A program made the position numbers and the translations under genes. Source: Microbacterium commune (GTDB lineage: Bacteria; Actinomycetota; Actinomycetes; Actinomycetales; Microbacteriaceae). Taken from it: 64,000 nt of DNA. Below, one piece after another: positions 56,773 through 64,000 of the stretch. The notes under the pieces were generated by a model. It saw only the letters and a list, made by a program, of their open reading frames with translations. It was not told where the DNA came from and made no database searches. The stretch is taken from assembly GCF_014836945.1 (NCBI RefSeq), contig NZ_JACSPX010000003.1:26049-90048 (forward strand), given 5' to 3'. The first letter of the stretch is position 1, and every line of letters starts with the position of its first letter.

Positions 56773-56780
56773 TCTCCTGA

Positions 56781-56817
56781 GAGAATCGGGCAGTGCGAGG
56801 CGCGCTGCCCGATTCTC
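56781..56817 (+). terminator. Intercistronic hairpin between metQ and metN
   Basis: Perfect 13-bp arms, 56781-56793 and 56805-56817, flank an 11-base loop and begin nine bases after the metQ stop. No U-tract follows. It may terminate part of the transcripts or protect the metQ mRNA end, giving more binding protein than transporter. Confidence 0.6.
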
Positions 56818-56871
56818 CGTTTCCGGGCGCTGCGCCCGCCCCTTCCTCCCACCCGAAGCCGGAGTGCACCC

Positions 56872-57915
56872 ATGCCGATCGTCTCGCTCGAGAACGTGTC
56901 GAAGCGATACCCGTCCCCGCAGCGCGCGGGAGACCAGGTCACCGCGGTCGACGACGTCACCCTGCACATCGAGAAGGGAGACGTCTACGGCATCATCGGC
57001 TATTCGGGGGCAGGCAAGTCCACCCTCGTGCGACTCATCAACGCCCTCGAGCCGGCGACCGAGGGGCGCATCACGGTCGACGACGTCGAGGTCACCGCGC
57101 TCTCCGAGCGGGAGCTGCGAGCGGTCCGCACCGGCATCGGCATGATCTTCCAGCAGTTCAACCTCTTCTCGGCCAAGACCGTGCGCGCCAACATCGCGTA
57201 TCCGCTGAAGCTCGCCGGCTGGTCCAAGGCCGACATCGACGCCCGCGTCGCCGAGCTGCTCTCGTTCGTCGGCCTCAGCGACAAGGCGCGCTCGTACCCC
57301 GAGCAGCTCTCGGGCGGTCAGAAGCAGCGTGTCGGGATCGCCCGCGCCCTCGCGACCCGACCCGCCATCCTGCTCGCCGACGAGGCCACCAGCGCGCTCG
57401 ACCCCGAGACCACGCACGAGGTGCTCGCCCTGCTCAAACGGGTCAACGAGGAGCAGGGCGTCACCATCGTGGTCATCACGCACGAGATGGATGTGATCCA
57501 GACGATCGCGACGAAGGTCGCCGTCATGGACCGGGGGCGGGTGATCGAGCAGGGGGATGTGTTCGAGGTGTTCTCGGCGCCCCGGCATCCGGCATCGCAG
57601 CGCTTCGTCGGAACCGTGGTCAAGGGCATCCCCTCCCCGGCGGAGCGCGCGGTGCTGCGCGAGCGCCACCGCGGTCGGCTCGTGACGTTCTCGTTCCGCG
57701 ACGGCGGGCCGTCGCAGGCCCAGCTGTTCGTCGACCTGGCGGAGGCGGGGCTGGAGTTCGAGCTCGTGTTCGGCGGCATCAACGACATCCGCGGGCGGGC
57801 GTTCGGCCACCTGACTCTCGCCATCCGTGGTGAGCACAAGCGGATCGACGACGTGCTCGTCGGCATCGGTCGCACGGTCGATGTGACCGACATCGATCGG
57901 GAGGAGGAGCGCTGA
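56872..57915 (+). CDS. metN: Methionine ABC transporter ATP-binding protein
   Basis: This 347-residue ATPase has Walker A GYSGAGKST (near 43-51), signature LSGGQKQRVGIARAL and Walker [16 protein letters not shown]-terminal NIL regulatory domain (about 265-340, LVTFSFRDGG to FGHLTLAIRG) is present; in E. coli MetN this domain binds methionine and inhibits transport. It starts 99 bases after metQ, past a hairpin. Its stop overlaps the metI ATG by one base. Confidence 0.94.
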   Translation: MPIVSLENVSKRYPSPQRAGDQVTAVDDVTLHIEKGDVYGIIGYSGAGKSTLVRLINALEPATEGRITVDDVEVTALSERELRAVRTGIGMIFQQFNLFSAKTVRANIAYPLKLAGWSKADIDARVAELLSFVGLSDKARSYPEQLSGGQKQRVGIARALATRPAILLADEATSALDPETTHEVLALLKRVNEEQGVTIVVITHEMDVIQTIATKVAVMDRGRVIEQGDVFEVFSAPRHPASQRFVGTVVKGIPSPAERAVLRERHRGRLVTFSFRDGGPSQAQLFVDLAEAGLEFELVFGGINDIRGRAFGHLTLAIRGEHKRIDDVLVGIGRTVDVTDIDREEER

Positions 57916-58574
57916 TGGATCGTCTCGTCGAACTCGCCCCGGAGTTCTGGCAGGCAGCGGTCGAGACGCTGTACATGGTGTCGCTGACGCTGCTGTTCGG
58001 CGGGGTCCTCGGCGGCCTGATCGGAGTGGGCCTCTACCTCGCCCGGCCGGGCGGGATGCTGCAGAACCGCGCCGTGTCGTTCGTGCTGAACCTGTTCATC
58101 AACTTCTTCCGGCCGATCCCGTTCGTGATCCTCATCACCGTGCTGATCCCGTTCTCGCGCTTCGTCGTGGGCAGCGGCATCGGCACCAACGCCGCGATCG
58201 TGGCGCTCGTGGTCGCCTCGATGTTCGCCATCGGGCGCATCGTCGAGCAGCACCTGGTCGGGGTCTCGCCGGGGGTCATCGAGGCCGCGCGCGCGATGGG
58301 CGCCGGGCCATGGCGCACGCTGTTCACCGTCGTCATCCCGGAGGCGCTGGGCCCGCTCGTGCTGGGCTACACGTTCGTCATCGTCGCGCTCATCGACATG
58401 ACGGCGATGGCGGGGTACATCGGCGCGGGTGGCCTGGGCAACTTCGCCCTCACGTACGGGCGTCGCCAGTTCGAGCCGGTCGTGATGTGGGCGGCGGTGC
58501 TGCTGATCGTCGTGTTCGTGCACTTCGCGCAGTCGCTCGGCACGTACCTCGCCCGGCGGATCATGCGGCGCTGA
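57915..58574 (+). CDS. metI: Methionine ABC transporter permease
   Basis: This 219-residue permease has five hydrophobic segments and the MetI-family EAA loop IEAARAMGAGPWRTLFTVVIPEALGPLVLG, which docks on MetN. The final GAGGLGNFALTYGRRQFEP segment is characteristic of methionine permeases. The start overlaps the metN stop (TGATG) with AGGAGGAG upstream. It is the last gene of the importer operon. Confidence 0.93.
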   Translation: MDRLVELAPEFWQAAVETLYMVSLTLLFGGVLGGLIGVGLYLARPGGMLQNRAVSFVLNLFINFFRPIPFVILITVLIPFSRFVVGSGIGTNAAIVALVVASMFAIGRIVEQHLVGVSPGVIEAARAMGAGPWRTLFTVVIPEALGPLVLGYTFVIVALIDMTAMAGYIGAGGLGNFALTYGRRQFEPVVMWAAVLLIVVFVHFAQSLGTYLARRIMRR

Positions 58575-58616
58575 CACGACGCGGCCGCGAGCGGCCGAGA
58601 GCGGCCGAGCACGGCG

Positions 58617-59561
58617 TCAGCCGCGCGGGGCGTCCTGCAGGACCCGGCGCGTGAGGAACTCGCGCGGGGCCCCGGTCAGCGGATCGACGAAGCGCAGCTC
58701 GCGCGCGAGCAGCTGCAGCGGCCGCGTGAAGTCGTCCGGCGCCTCGGGAAGCAGCGTCGGGTAGAAGCCGTCGTTCAGGATGCCCGCGCCGAGCGAGGCG
58801 AGATGCACCCGCAGCTGATGCATGCGTCCGGAATGCGGGCGCAGCAGCGTGTGCACGACCCGGTCGTCGCAGCCGAGCAGCTCGATGAGCGTCTCGGAGT
58901 TCGGCTCGCGCGCCTCGTCGACCCGCACGCACACGTGCGCGCGCAGCTTCTCGATGTGGTTGCGGTACACGATCGGGAACGGTCGTCCCGCCAGGGCGGG
59001 GGATGCCGCGTCCCACCCCTCGGGCACCGCGGAGACCGCCTCGTACACCTTCTCGACCTGTCGCCGTTCGAACAGCAGCTGATAGGCCCCGCGGGTCTCG
59101 GGGCGGGTGGAGAACATCAGCACACCGGCGGTCGCCCGATCGAGGCGGTGGATCGGGGTGAGCTCGGGGATGCCGAGGAGGTTGCGCAGCCGCACCAGGG
59201 CCGAGTTCTGCAGGTACTTGCCGCCCGGCGTCGTGGGGAGGAAGTGCGGCTTGTCGGCCACGACCAGGTCGCGGTCCTGGTGCAGCACCTCCACGACGAA
59301 CGGGATCTCGCGCTCGATGGGAGGCTCGCGGTAGTACCAGACGAACTCGTGCGCGCCCAGCGGGGTCTCGCGCGCGAGGGGCGTGCCGTCCCTCGCGACG
59401 ATCTCACCGCGGTCGAACCGAGACAGCAGGCGCTCGGGCTCGAGGTGGAAGAAGCGCTCGGCCATGTACGCGCCGACCGTCGGCCACGGCCCGGTCAGCG
59501 GCAGATGCAGCCGGGTCGCACCGACGCCGTCGCGCACCGGCAGCGGGGAGCGCATCGCCAT
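58617..59561 (-). CDS. RluA-family pseudouridine synthase
   Basis: This 314-residue enzyme isomerises uridine to pseudouridine in RNA. The catalytic Asp is in IHRLDRATAGVL near 141, and the later GRMHQLRVHLASLG block completes the active site. The N-terminal 75 residues, with FHLEPERLLSRFDRGEIVARDG, form an S4-like region. The RNA target is not evident; subgroups act on 23S rRNA or tRNA. Two in-frame ATGs (59561, 59555) are possible starts. The next gene upstream on the strand is a MarR regulator 29 bases away. Confidence 0.88.
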   Translation of the reverse strand: MAMRSPLPVRDGVGATRLHLPLTGPWPTVGAYMAERFFHLEPERLLSRFDRGEIVARDGTPLARETPLGAHEFVWYYREPPIEREIPFVVEVLHQDRDLVVADKPHFLPTTPGGKYLQNSALVRLRNLLGIPELTPIHRLDRATAGVLMFSTRPETRGAYQLLFERRQVEKVYEAVSAVPEGWDAASPALAGRPFPIVYRNHIEKLRAHVCVRVDEAREPNSETLIELLGCDDRVVHTLLRPHSGRMHQLRVHLASLGAGILNDGFYPTLLPEAPDDFTRPLQLLARELRFVDPLTGAPREFLTRRVLQDAPRG

Positions 59562-59589
59562 CAGCGTCCGCGCCCTGGAACAGGAGCGC

Positions 59590-60084
59590 TCACGAGTCGA
59601 AGCTCAGGCTCAGCTTGCGCAGCAGGCCGGCCAGCCGCTCGCGGTCGGTGCGGGGGAGGGCCTGCAGTAGCACGGCCTCGGCGTCGACGAGGCGGGTGAT
59701 CGCGGCATCCACCCGCACCCGCCCGTCGTCGGTGAGGGTGACGAGCACGCTGCGCCCGTCCTGAGGGTCGGACTCGCGTCGGACGAACCGGCGTCCCACC
59801 AGACGATCGATGCGGTTGGTCATCGTGCCGCTGGAGACCAGGGTCTGCTGCAGCAGCTGCTTGGGGGACAGCTGGAACGGCGCGCCGGCACGTCGCAGCG
59901 CCGAGAGCACGTCCCACTCCCACGGCTCGATGTCACTGCGGCGGAACACGTCGCGCCGGGCGCGGTCGAGATGCCGTGAGAGGCGGTCCATGCGCGAGAG
60001 CACCTCGAGGGGTGAGAAGTCCAGGTCGGGGCGCTGGGTGTTCCAGGCGCCGACGATCCGGTCGACCTCATCCGCCTCGCTCAT
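59590..60084 (-). CDS. MarR-family transcriptional regulator
   Basis: This 164-residue winged-helix protein has the recognition helix near 85-97 (VSSGTMTNRIDRLVGRRFV) and wing with the conserved SDPQDGRSVLVTL. It differs from the two CrtR-like paralogues and resembles the common SlyA/HpcR-type group. It is probably co-transcribed with the pseudouridine synthase. GATAAT lies six bases before the ATG. No inverted repeat of note stands out near it, and its target and effector are unknown. Confidence 0.87.
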   Translation of the reverse strand: MSEADEVDRIVGAWNTQRPDLDFSPLEVLSRMDRLSRHLDRARRDVFRRSDIEPWEWDVLSALRRAGAPFQLSPKQLLQQTLVSSGTMTNRIDRLVGRRFVRRESDPQDGRSVLVTLTDDGRVRVDAAITRLVDAEAVLLQALPRTDRERLAGLLRKLSLSFDS

Positions 60085-60090
60085 CCCCCC

Positions 60091-60096
60091 ATTATC
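60091..60096 (-). promoter_or_regulatory. -10 element GATAAT of the MarR gene
   Basis: On the minus strand GATAAT is followed by six G residues and then the ATG at 60084. A leaderless start is likely, since the G run is too close for a normal ribosome-binding site. Confidence 0.5.
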
Positions 60097-60187
60097 CTGT
60101 GCCCGTCACGTCCGTCCGGACGGGAGAGCGGGTCCGCCGTGGCAGAATTGACCCGCGGTCGCCGCCCAGCGAGGCGGAGGGCCGTGG

Positions 60188-60259
60188 TCCGCCGTGGTGT
60201 AACGGCAGCACGACAGCCTTTGGAGCTGTGAAGTTCAGGTTCGAATCCTGGCGGCGGAG
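60188..60259 (+). tRNA. tRNA-Gln (UUG)
   Basis: A 72-nt cloverleaf fits. The acceptor stem pairs 60188-60194 with 60252-60258, with discriminator G60259. The anticodon stem is 60213-60217 with 60225-60229, and the loop CTTTGGA puts anticodon TTG at 60220-60222. The T-loop reads GTTCGAATC. CCA is not encoded. The ATG of glmU begins at 60261, one base after the tRNA end. Confidence 0.95.
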
Positions 60260-60260
60260 C

Positions 60261-61691
60261 ATGACGCAGAACAATCTCGCCATCATCGTGCTCGCCGCAG
60301 GGCAGGGCACCCGCATGAAGTCCCGCCGACCCAAGGTGCTGCACGAGATCGCAGGACGCCCGCTGGTCGGTCATGTGCTCACCACGGCCCGGTCTCTGGG
60401 CGCGTCGCACATCGAGGTCGTCGTGCGCCACGAGCGCGAGCAGGTCGTCACGGCGCTCGCCGCCGATTACCCCGACGCGGTCTTCGTCGACCAGGACGAC
60501 GTGCCCGGCACCGGCCGCGCCGTGCAGGTCGCGATCGACGCGCTGCCCGCCGACTTCGACGGCGATGTGCTCGTGCTCTCGGGCGACTGCCCGCTCGCCG
60601 ACGCCGAGACGCTCTCGTCGTTCCTCGACGAGCACCGCGCGTCGGGTGCACCGGCGACCCTGATGACCGCTGTCGTCGACGACCCGACCGGGTACGGCCG
60701 GGTGATCCGCGACGCCGACGGCGGTGTCGACCGCATCGTGGAGCAGAAGGATGCCAGCGACGACGAGGCGTCGGTCCGCGAGATCAACGCCGGCATGTAC
60801 GCGTTCCGCTCCGAGACCCTGCGCCGCTACCTGCCCGAGATCGGCGTCGACAACGCGCAGGGCGAGATGTACCTCACCGACGTGCCGGGCCTGCTGCGCC
60901 GCGACGGTGACCGCGTGGCGGCATCCGTCGTCTCCGACGTCACCGTGACGTTCGGGGTCAACGACCGGGCGCAGCTCGCGCTCGTCGGTCGCCTGCTCAA
61001 CCAGCGCATCGTGCGTCGCTGGCAGCGCGAGGGCGTCACCGTCGTCGACCCCGATACCACGTGGATCGACGACGACGCCACGCTCGCACCCGACGTGACG
61101 ATCCTCCCGAACACCCAGATCCTGCGCGCCACGGTCATCGCCGAAGGCGCCACCGTAGGGCCCGACACCACGCTGGTGGACTGCGAGGTCGGCGCGGACG
61201 CGGTGGTCAAGCGCACCGACGCGACGCTCGCGGTGATCGGGGCGAAGGCCACCGTCGGCCCGTTCTCGTTCCTGCGCCCCGGCACCGTGCTCGGCGCCGG
61301 CGGCAAGATCGGCGCGTACGTCGAGACGAAGAACGCCGAGATCGGCGAGAGCAGCAAGGTGCCCCACCTGTCGTACGTGGGCGATGCCACGATCGGTCGC
61401 GGCGTCAACCTCGGCGCCGGCACGATCACCGCGAACTACGACGACGTGAACAAGCACCGCACCGTGGTCGGCGATGAGGTGCACACCGGCTCGCACACCG
61501 TGCTCGTGGCGCCCGTTAGGCTGGGGGCAGGTGCGAAGACAGGTGCCGGCGCCGTCGTCCGCAAGGACGTGCCCGCGGGTGCCCTGGCCATGAGCGTCGC
61601 CCCCCAGCGCAACATCGACGGGTGGGTCGAGAAGAACAGAGCAGGCACGGGTGCAGCCGATGCGGCGGCCCGCGAACGATCGGCGGAATAG
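60261..61691 (+). CDS. glmU: Bifunctional UDP-GlcNAc pyrophosphorylase/GlcN-1-P acetyltransferase
   Basis: This 476-residue enzyme makes UDP-GlcNAc for peptidoglycan. The N-terminal uridylyltransferase has LAAGQGTRMKS at 10-20 and the Lys-containing RPKVLHEIAGRP. The C-terminal acetyltransferase is a left-handed beta helix of hexapeptide repeats, including GAYVETKNAEIGESSKVPHLSY and GAGTITANYDDVNKHRT. The ATG starts one base after the tRNA-Gln gene, with no room for a ribosome-binding site outside the tRNA. prs follows after five bases. Confidence 0.96.
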   Translation: MTQNNLAIIVLAAGQGTRMKSRRPKVLHEIAGRPLVGHVLTTARSLGASHIEVVVRHEREQVVTALAADYPDAVFVDQDDVPGTGRAVQVAIDALPADFDGDVLVLSGDCPLADAETLSSFLDEHRASGAPATLMTAVVDDPTGYGRVIRDADGGVDRIVEQKDASDDEASVREINAGMYAFRSETLRRYLPEIGVDNAQGEMYLTDVPGLLRRDGDRVAASVVSDVTVTFGVNDRAQLALVGRLLNQRIVRRWQREGVTVVDPDTTWIDDDATLAPDVTILPNTQILRATVIAEGATVGPDTTLVDCEVGADAVVKRTDATLAVIGAKATVGPFSFLRPGTVLGAGGKIGAYVETKNAEIGESSKVPHLSYVGDATIGRGVNLGAGTITANYDDVNKHRTVVGDEVHTGSHTVLVAPVRLGAGAKTGAGAVVRKDVPAGALAMSVAPQRNIDGWVEKNRAGTGAADAAARERSAE

Positions 61692-61696
61692 GGCGC

Positions 61697-62731
61697 ATGG
61701 GCAACAAGAAGAAGAAGGTCGCACTCGATCGTGAGAACGGGGTCGCACCCGGTCTGATCGCGAAGACGAAGAAGCGCCTCGTCGTCGCGGGCGGACGCTC
61801 GCATCCCGAGCTGACCGCAGCCGTCGCCACGGCCCTCGGCCAGGAGGCGGCCCCGGTCGAGCACCGCACGTTCGCCTCCGGGGAGATCTACGCCCGCTTC
61901 GAGGTGTCGATCCGCGGCTGCGACCTGTTCATCGTGCAGTCGTTCGGCGAGCCGGTGAACGAGTGGCTCATGGAGACGCTGATCATGCTCGACGCCGCTA
62001 AGCGCGCCTCGGCCAAGCGCATCACCGTCGTCGCCCCGTACTACCCCTACTCCCGTCAGGACAAGAAGGGCCGCGGTCGCGAGCCCATCTCCGCCCGCCT
62101 CGTGGCCGACATGCTGAAGACCGCCGGCGCTGACCGCGTGATGAGCGTCGACCTGCACGCCGCGCAGATCCAGGGGTTCTTCGACGGACCGGTCGATCAC
62201 CTCTTCGCCAAGCCCGTGCTGCTCGAGCACTTCCAGGGCACCCTCACCGCCGAGGACCGCGAGACGCTCACGATCGTGTCGCCCGACATGGGTCGTGTCC
62301 GTGTGGCCGACAGCTGGTCGGACAGCCTGGGAGCACCCCTCGCGATCATCCACAAGCGTCGCGACCCCAAGGTCGCCAACCAGGTCTCGGTGCACGAGAT
62401 CGTCGGCACCGTCGACGGACGCACCTGCCTGCTCGTCGACGACATGATCGACACCGGCGGCACGATCGTCAAGGCCGCGCAGGCGCTGAAGGCGAACGGC
62501 GCCCGCAAGGTGATCGTCGCGGCCACGCACGCGGTCTTCAGCGACCCGGCATCCGACCGCCTGCAGGACGACGCGATCGACCAGGTCGTCGTGACCGACA
62601 CGATCCCGCTCACCCAGTCGCGACGCTGGGACGGGCTCACGGTGCTGCCGATCGCGCCGCTGCTCGCCACCGCGATCAAGCAGGTCTTCGAAGACGGCTC
62701 CGTGACGAGCATGTTCGGCGGAGACGCCTGA
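61697..62731 (+). CDS. prs: Ribose-phosphate pyrophosphokinase
   Basis: This 344-residue enzyme makes PRPP from ribose 5-phosphate and ATP for nucleotides, His and Trp. VAPYYPYSRQDKKGRGREPISA contains the flexible-loop and ATP residues, DLHAAQIQGFFDGPVDHL is the divalent-cation region, and LLVDDMIDTGGTIVKAA is the PRPP-binding signature. A Lys-rich N-terminal tail (MGNKKKKVALDRENG) of about 20 residues is added to the usual protein. It follows glmU by five bases, a conserved actinobacterial pair. Confidence 0.95.
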   Translation: MGNKKKKVALDRENGVAPGLIAKTKKRLVVAGGRSHPELTAAVATALGQEAAPVEHRTFASGEIYARFEVSIRGCDLFIVQSFGEPVNEWLMETLIMLDAAKRASAKRITVVAPYYPYSRQDKKGRGREPISARLVADMLKTAGADRVMSVDLHAAQIQGFFDGPVDHLFAKPVLLEHFQGTLTAEDRETLTIVSPDMGRVRVADSWSDSLGAPLAIIHKRRDPKVANQVSVHEIVGTVDGRTCLLVDDMIDTGGTIVKAAQALKANGARKVIVAATHAVFSDPASDRLQDDAIDQVVVTDTIPLTQSRRWDGLTVLPIAPLLATAIKQVFEDGSVTSMFGGDA

Positions 62732-62782
62732 TCGCCCCGACGTCGCGACGACGGCATCCGGATTTCTCATAGCCGGATGCCC

Positions 62783-62788
62783 GAAGCT
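62783..62788 (+). promoter_or_regulatory. -10 element GAAGCT
   Basis: It ends six bases before the ATG at 62795. The match is moderate, and it supports this start over the in-frame ATG at 62777. Confidence 0.3.
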
Positions 62789-62794
62789 GGACGC

Positions 62795-63241
62795 ATGAAC
62801 GTGCATCCCGCAGCCCGCACCGGAACCGCTCTGCTCGGCGTCGCCGGCGCCCTCGTCCTCGCCGGGTGCTCGGGTGCGGCGGACGCCGACACAGGCAAGG
62901 CCGACCCGTCACCGCTGAGCACCGACGCCACTGCCCCCTACGCCGACGGAACGTACACGGCTGAGGGGTCGTATCGCACGCCCGAGACGGTGGAGACGAT
63001 CGAGGTGACCCTGACGATCGCAGACGACACCGTCACCGACGTCCGCGTGGTCGGCGACCCGCTGGCCCCGGAGTCGAAGAACTACCAGGGTCAGTTCATC
63101 GCCGGCATCTCCGATGTCGTGGTCGGGAAGAAGCTCGACGAGCTGGAGGTCGACCGCGTCGCCGGATCGTCGCTCACCAGCGACGGATTCGATCAGGCCG
63201 TGGTGAAGATCAAGGACGAAGCCGCCACAGCGGCCGAGTGA
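62795..63241 (+). CDS. FMN-binding domain lipoprotein
   Basis: This 148-residue exported lipoprotein has a signal peptide (1-24) and lipobox LAGC with Cys25. The mature part (about 50-145) matches the FMN-binding domain: DGTYTAEGSYRTP, then VAGSSLTSDGF, whose Ser/Thr sits where FMN is covalently attached in NqrC/RnfG-type proteins. The next gene encodes the ApbE enzyme that makes this bond. It likely carries electrons outside the membrane, possibly with a ferric-reductase-type membrane partner beyond the window. Confidence 0.82.
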   Translation: MNVHPAARTGTALLGVAGALVLAGCSGAADADTGKADPSPLSTDATAPYADGTYTAEGSYRTPETVETIEVTLTIADDTVTDVRVVGDPLAPESKNYQGQFIAGISDVVVGKKLDELEVDRVAGSSLTSDGFDQAVVKIKDEAATAAE

Positions 63242-63247
63242 TCCGGC

Positions 63248-64000
63248 ATGCACTCGTGGCGGTTCGACGCCATCGGCACGTCGTGGGAGATCGAGACCGT
63301 CGACCCGCTGAACGGCACGGCTCGAGCGCGCGTGGGCGGCATCATCGAGGCGTTCGACGCGACCTGGTCGCGCTTCCGTGACGACTCCGTCGTCTCGTCG
63401 CTGCGCGCGCACGGCGGCACGGCGGAGCTGACCCCCGCAGCCGCCGCCGATGCCGCCGCGATGATCGACACCTACCGCGATCTCGGTCGGGCGACCGACG
63501 GCGGTGTGAACCCGCTGATCGGGTCGGCACTCGAGGCGCTCGGCTACGACGCCGCACTGACCCTGCGCCCGGGCACGCGGCAGCCGGGTGGGATGTACGC
63601 GGGGCACGCGCGGTGGGAGCACATGCTGCACGGCGAGCACGGTTCGCTGACCCTCGAGGAGCCCGCCGTCATCGATGTCGGCGCCGTCGGCAAGGGGCGG
63701 CTGGTCGATCTCGTCAGCGACGCGCTGGCGGAGGTTCCCGGCCGGGTGACCGTCGACGGCAGCGGTGATCTTCGCGTACGCGGCGGCACCGCGAGAGTCG
63801 CGCTCGAGCACCCGTACGACACGACCTCCGCGATCGGGGTGGTCGAGGTGACGGATGCCGCGCTGTGCGCATCCGCGGTGACACGGCGGACGTGGGGGAG
63901 CGGACTGCACCACGTGCTCGACGGACGCACCGGGCTTCCCGTGCGCACCTGGGTCGCCACCTGGGCTCTCGCCGGGGACGCCATGCACGCCGACGGCGCG
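63248..64000 (+). CDS. apbE: FAD:protein FMN transferase, partial (3' end beyond window)
   Basis: 251 codons are visible and the frame runs off the right edge without a stop. ApbE blocks are present: IDVGAVGKGRLVD (near 139-151, cofactor and Mg site), VDGSGDLRVRGG, HHVLDGRTGLPV (His/Asp) and the start of the Mg-binding AGDAMHADGA at the very end. The enzyme transfers FMN from FAD to a Thr/Ser of exported flavoproteins. It starts six bases after the lipoprotein stop, so substrate and enzyme are co-transcribed. It lacks a clear signal peptide. Confidence 0.88.
   Translation, partial: MHSWRFDAIGTSWEIETVDPLNGTARARVGGIIEAFDATWSRFRDDSVVSSLRAHGGTAELTPAAAADAAAMIDTYRDLGRATDGGVNPLIGSALEALGYDAALTLRPGTRQPGGMYAGHARWEHMLHGEHGSLTLEEPAVIDVGAVGKGRLVDLVSDALAEVPGRVTVDGSGDLRVRGGTARVALEHPYDTTSAIGVVEVTDAALCASAVTRRTWGSGLHHVLDGRTGLPVRTWVATWALAGDAMHADGA

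Noticed and set aside
55192-57837. An open frame of 881 codons on the minus strand
   Set aside because: It is antisense to the CrtR-like gene, metQ and metN.
58575-58616. Short GCGGCCGAGA-type repeats after metI
   Set aside because: Two to three imperfect units in GC-rich DNA between convergent genes; too short and degenerate to call a CRISPR, rho-independent terminator or mobile repeat.
60131-60197. A 12-bp direct repeat (60131-60142 and 60186-60197) covering the 5' end of tRNA-Gln, considered as an attachment-site scar
   Set aside because: Integrative elements normally duplicate the 3' part of a tRNA, and there is no integrase or mobile gene near. The repeat is short and GC-rich.

Overview
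The window is about 70% G+C and densely packed, with intergenic gaps that are almost all under 200 bp, many stop/start overlaps (ATGA, TGATG) and frequent GTG starts. Gene content points to a member of the Microbacteriaceae (Actinomycetota), most likely Microbacterium or a close relative. The evidence is a complete C50-carotenoid operon next to a CrtR-type MarR regulator, an actinobacterial protein O-mannosyltransferase beside rsmI, DUF222/HNH (13E12-type) endonuclease, and very many starts preceded by a -10 hexamer only 6-8 nt upstream, which predicts leaderless mRNAs. The genus is inferred from gene content, not from a marker tree. I see no rRNA, CRISPR array, insertion sequence, integrase or prophage.

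Layout. 1-3854: amino-acid-type ABC permease and ATPase, then a Gfo/Idh dehydrogenase and a DAO-type flavoenzyme, translationally coupled. 4053-8277: fatty-acid desaturase, a flavodoxin-fold reductase, a DHA2 drug exporter and its divergent MarR regulator; a pair of strong hairpins lies between desaturase and reductase. 8279-16609: housekeeping and small metabolic genes (pgi, aldo/keto reductase, rhodanese, NYN-LOTUS protein, Gfo/Idh, O-acetylhomoserine sulfhydrylase, quinone oxidoreductase). 16633-27250: HrpA helicase, a multi-pass acyltransferase-like protein with an odd Ser/acidic insert, aldo/keto reductase, thioredoxin-fold DUF255 protein, amino-acid permease, DUF808 protein. 27250-28963: a LysR-gene remnant beside a DUF222/HNH gene with a LexA-like box.

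28932-38154 holds a backbone pmt / rsmI-metG-tatD-rsmA-ispE that I recognise from other Actinobacteria (M. tuberculosis Rv1002c-Rv1011), interrupted by an MFS gene and an aldo/keto reductase. 38225-45182 is a divergent sugar-transport locus: ChvE-like binding protein, ATPase and permease on the minus strand; a second, partnerless ATPase and a ROK repressor on the plus strand, with tandem direct repeats in the shared control region. Then come a ThrE-type exporter, an unusual HTH/S-component-like membrane fusion and an ABC-F ATPase.

49652-55155 (minus) is idi-crtE-crtB-crtI-crtYe-crtYf-crtEb, enough to make a cyclic C50 carotenoid from IPP/DMAPP. It is driven by one predicted promoter whose 17-bp spacer contains an inverted repeat, and is divergent from a CrtR-like MarR gene. 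That regulator is a paralogue of the MarR gene at 7726. 55858-58574 is a methionine ABC importer in the order metQ-metN-metI with an internal hairpin. The right end has an RluA-type pseudouridine synthase, another MarR protein, tRNA-Gln(UUG) abutting glmU, prs, an FMN-binding lipoprotein and a partial apbE that runs off the window.
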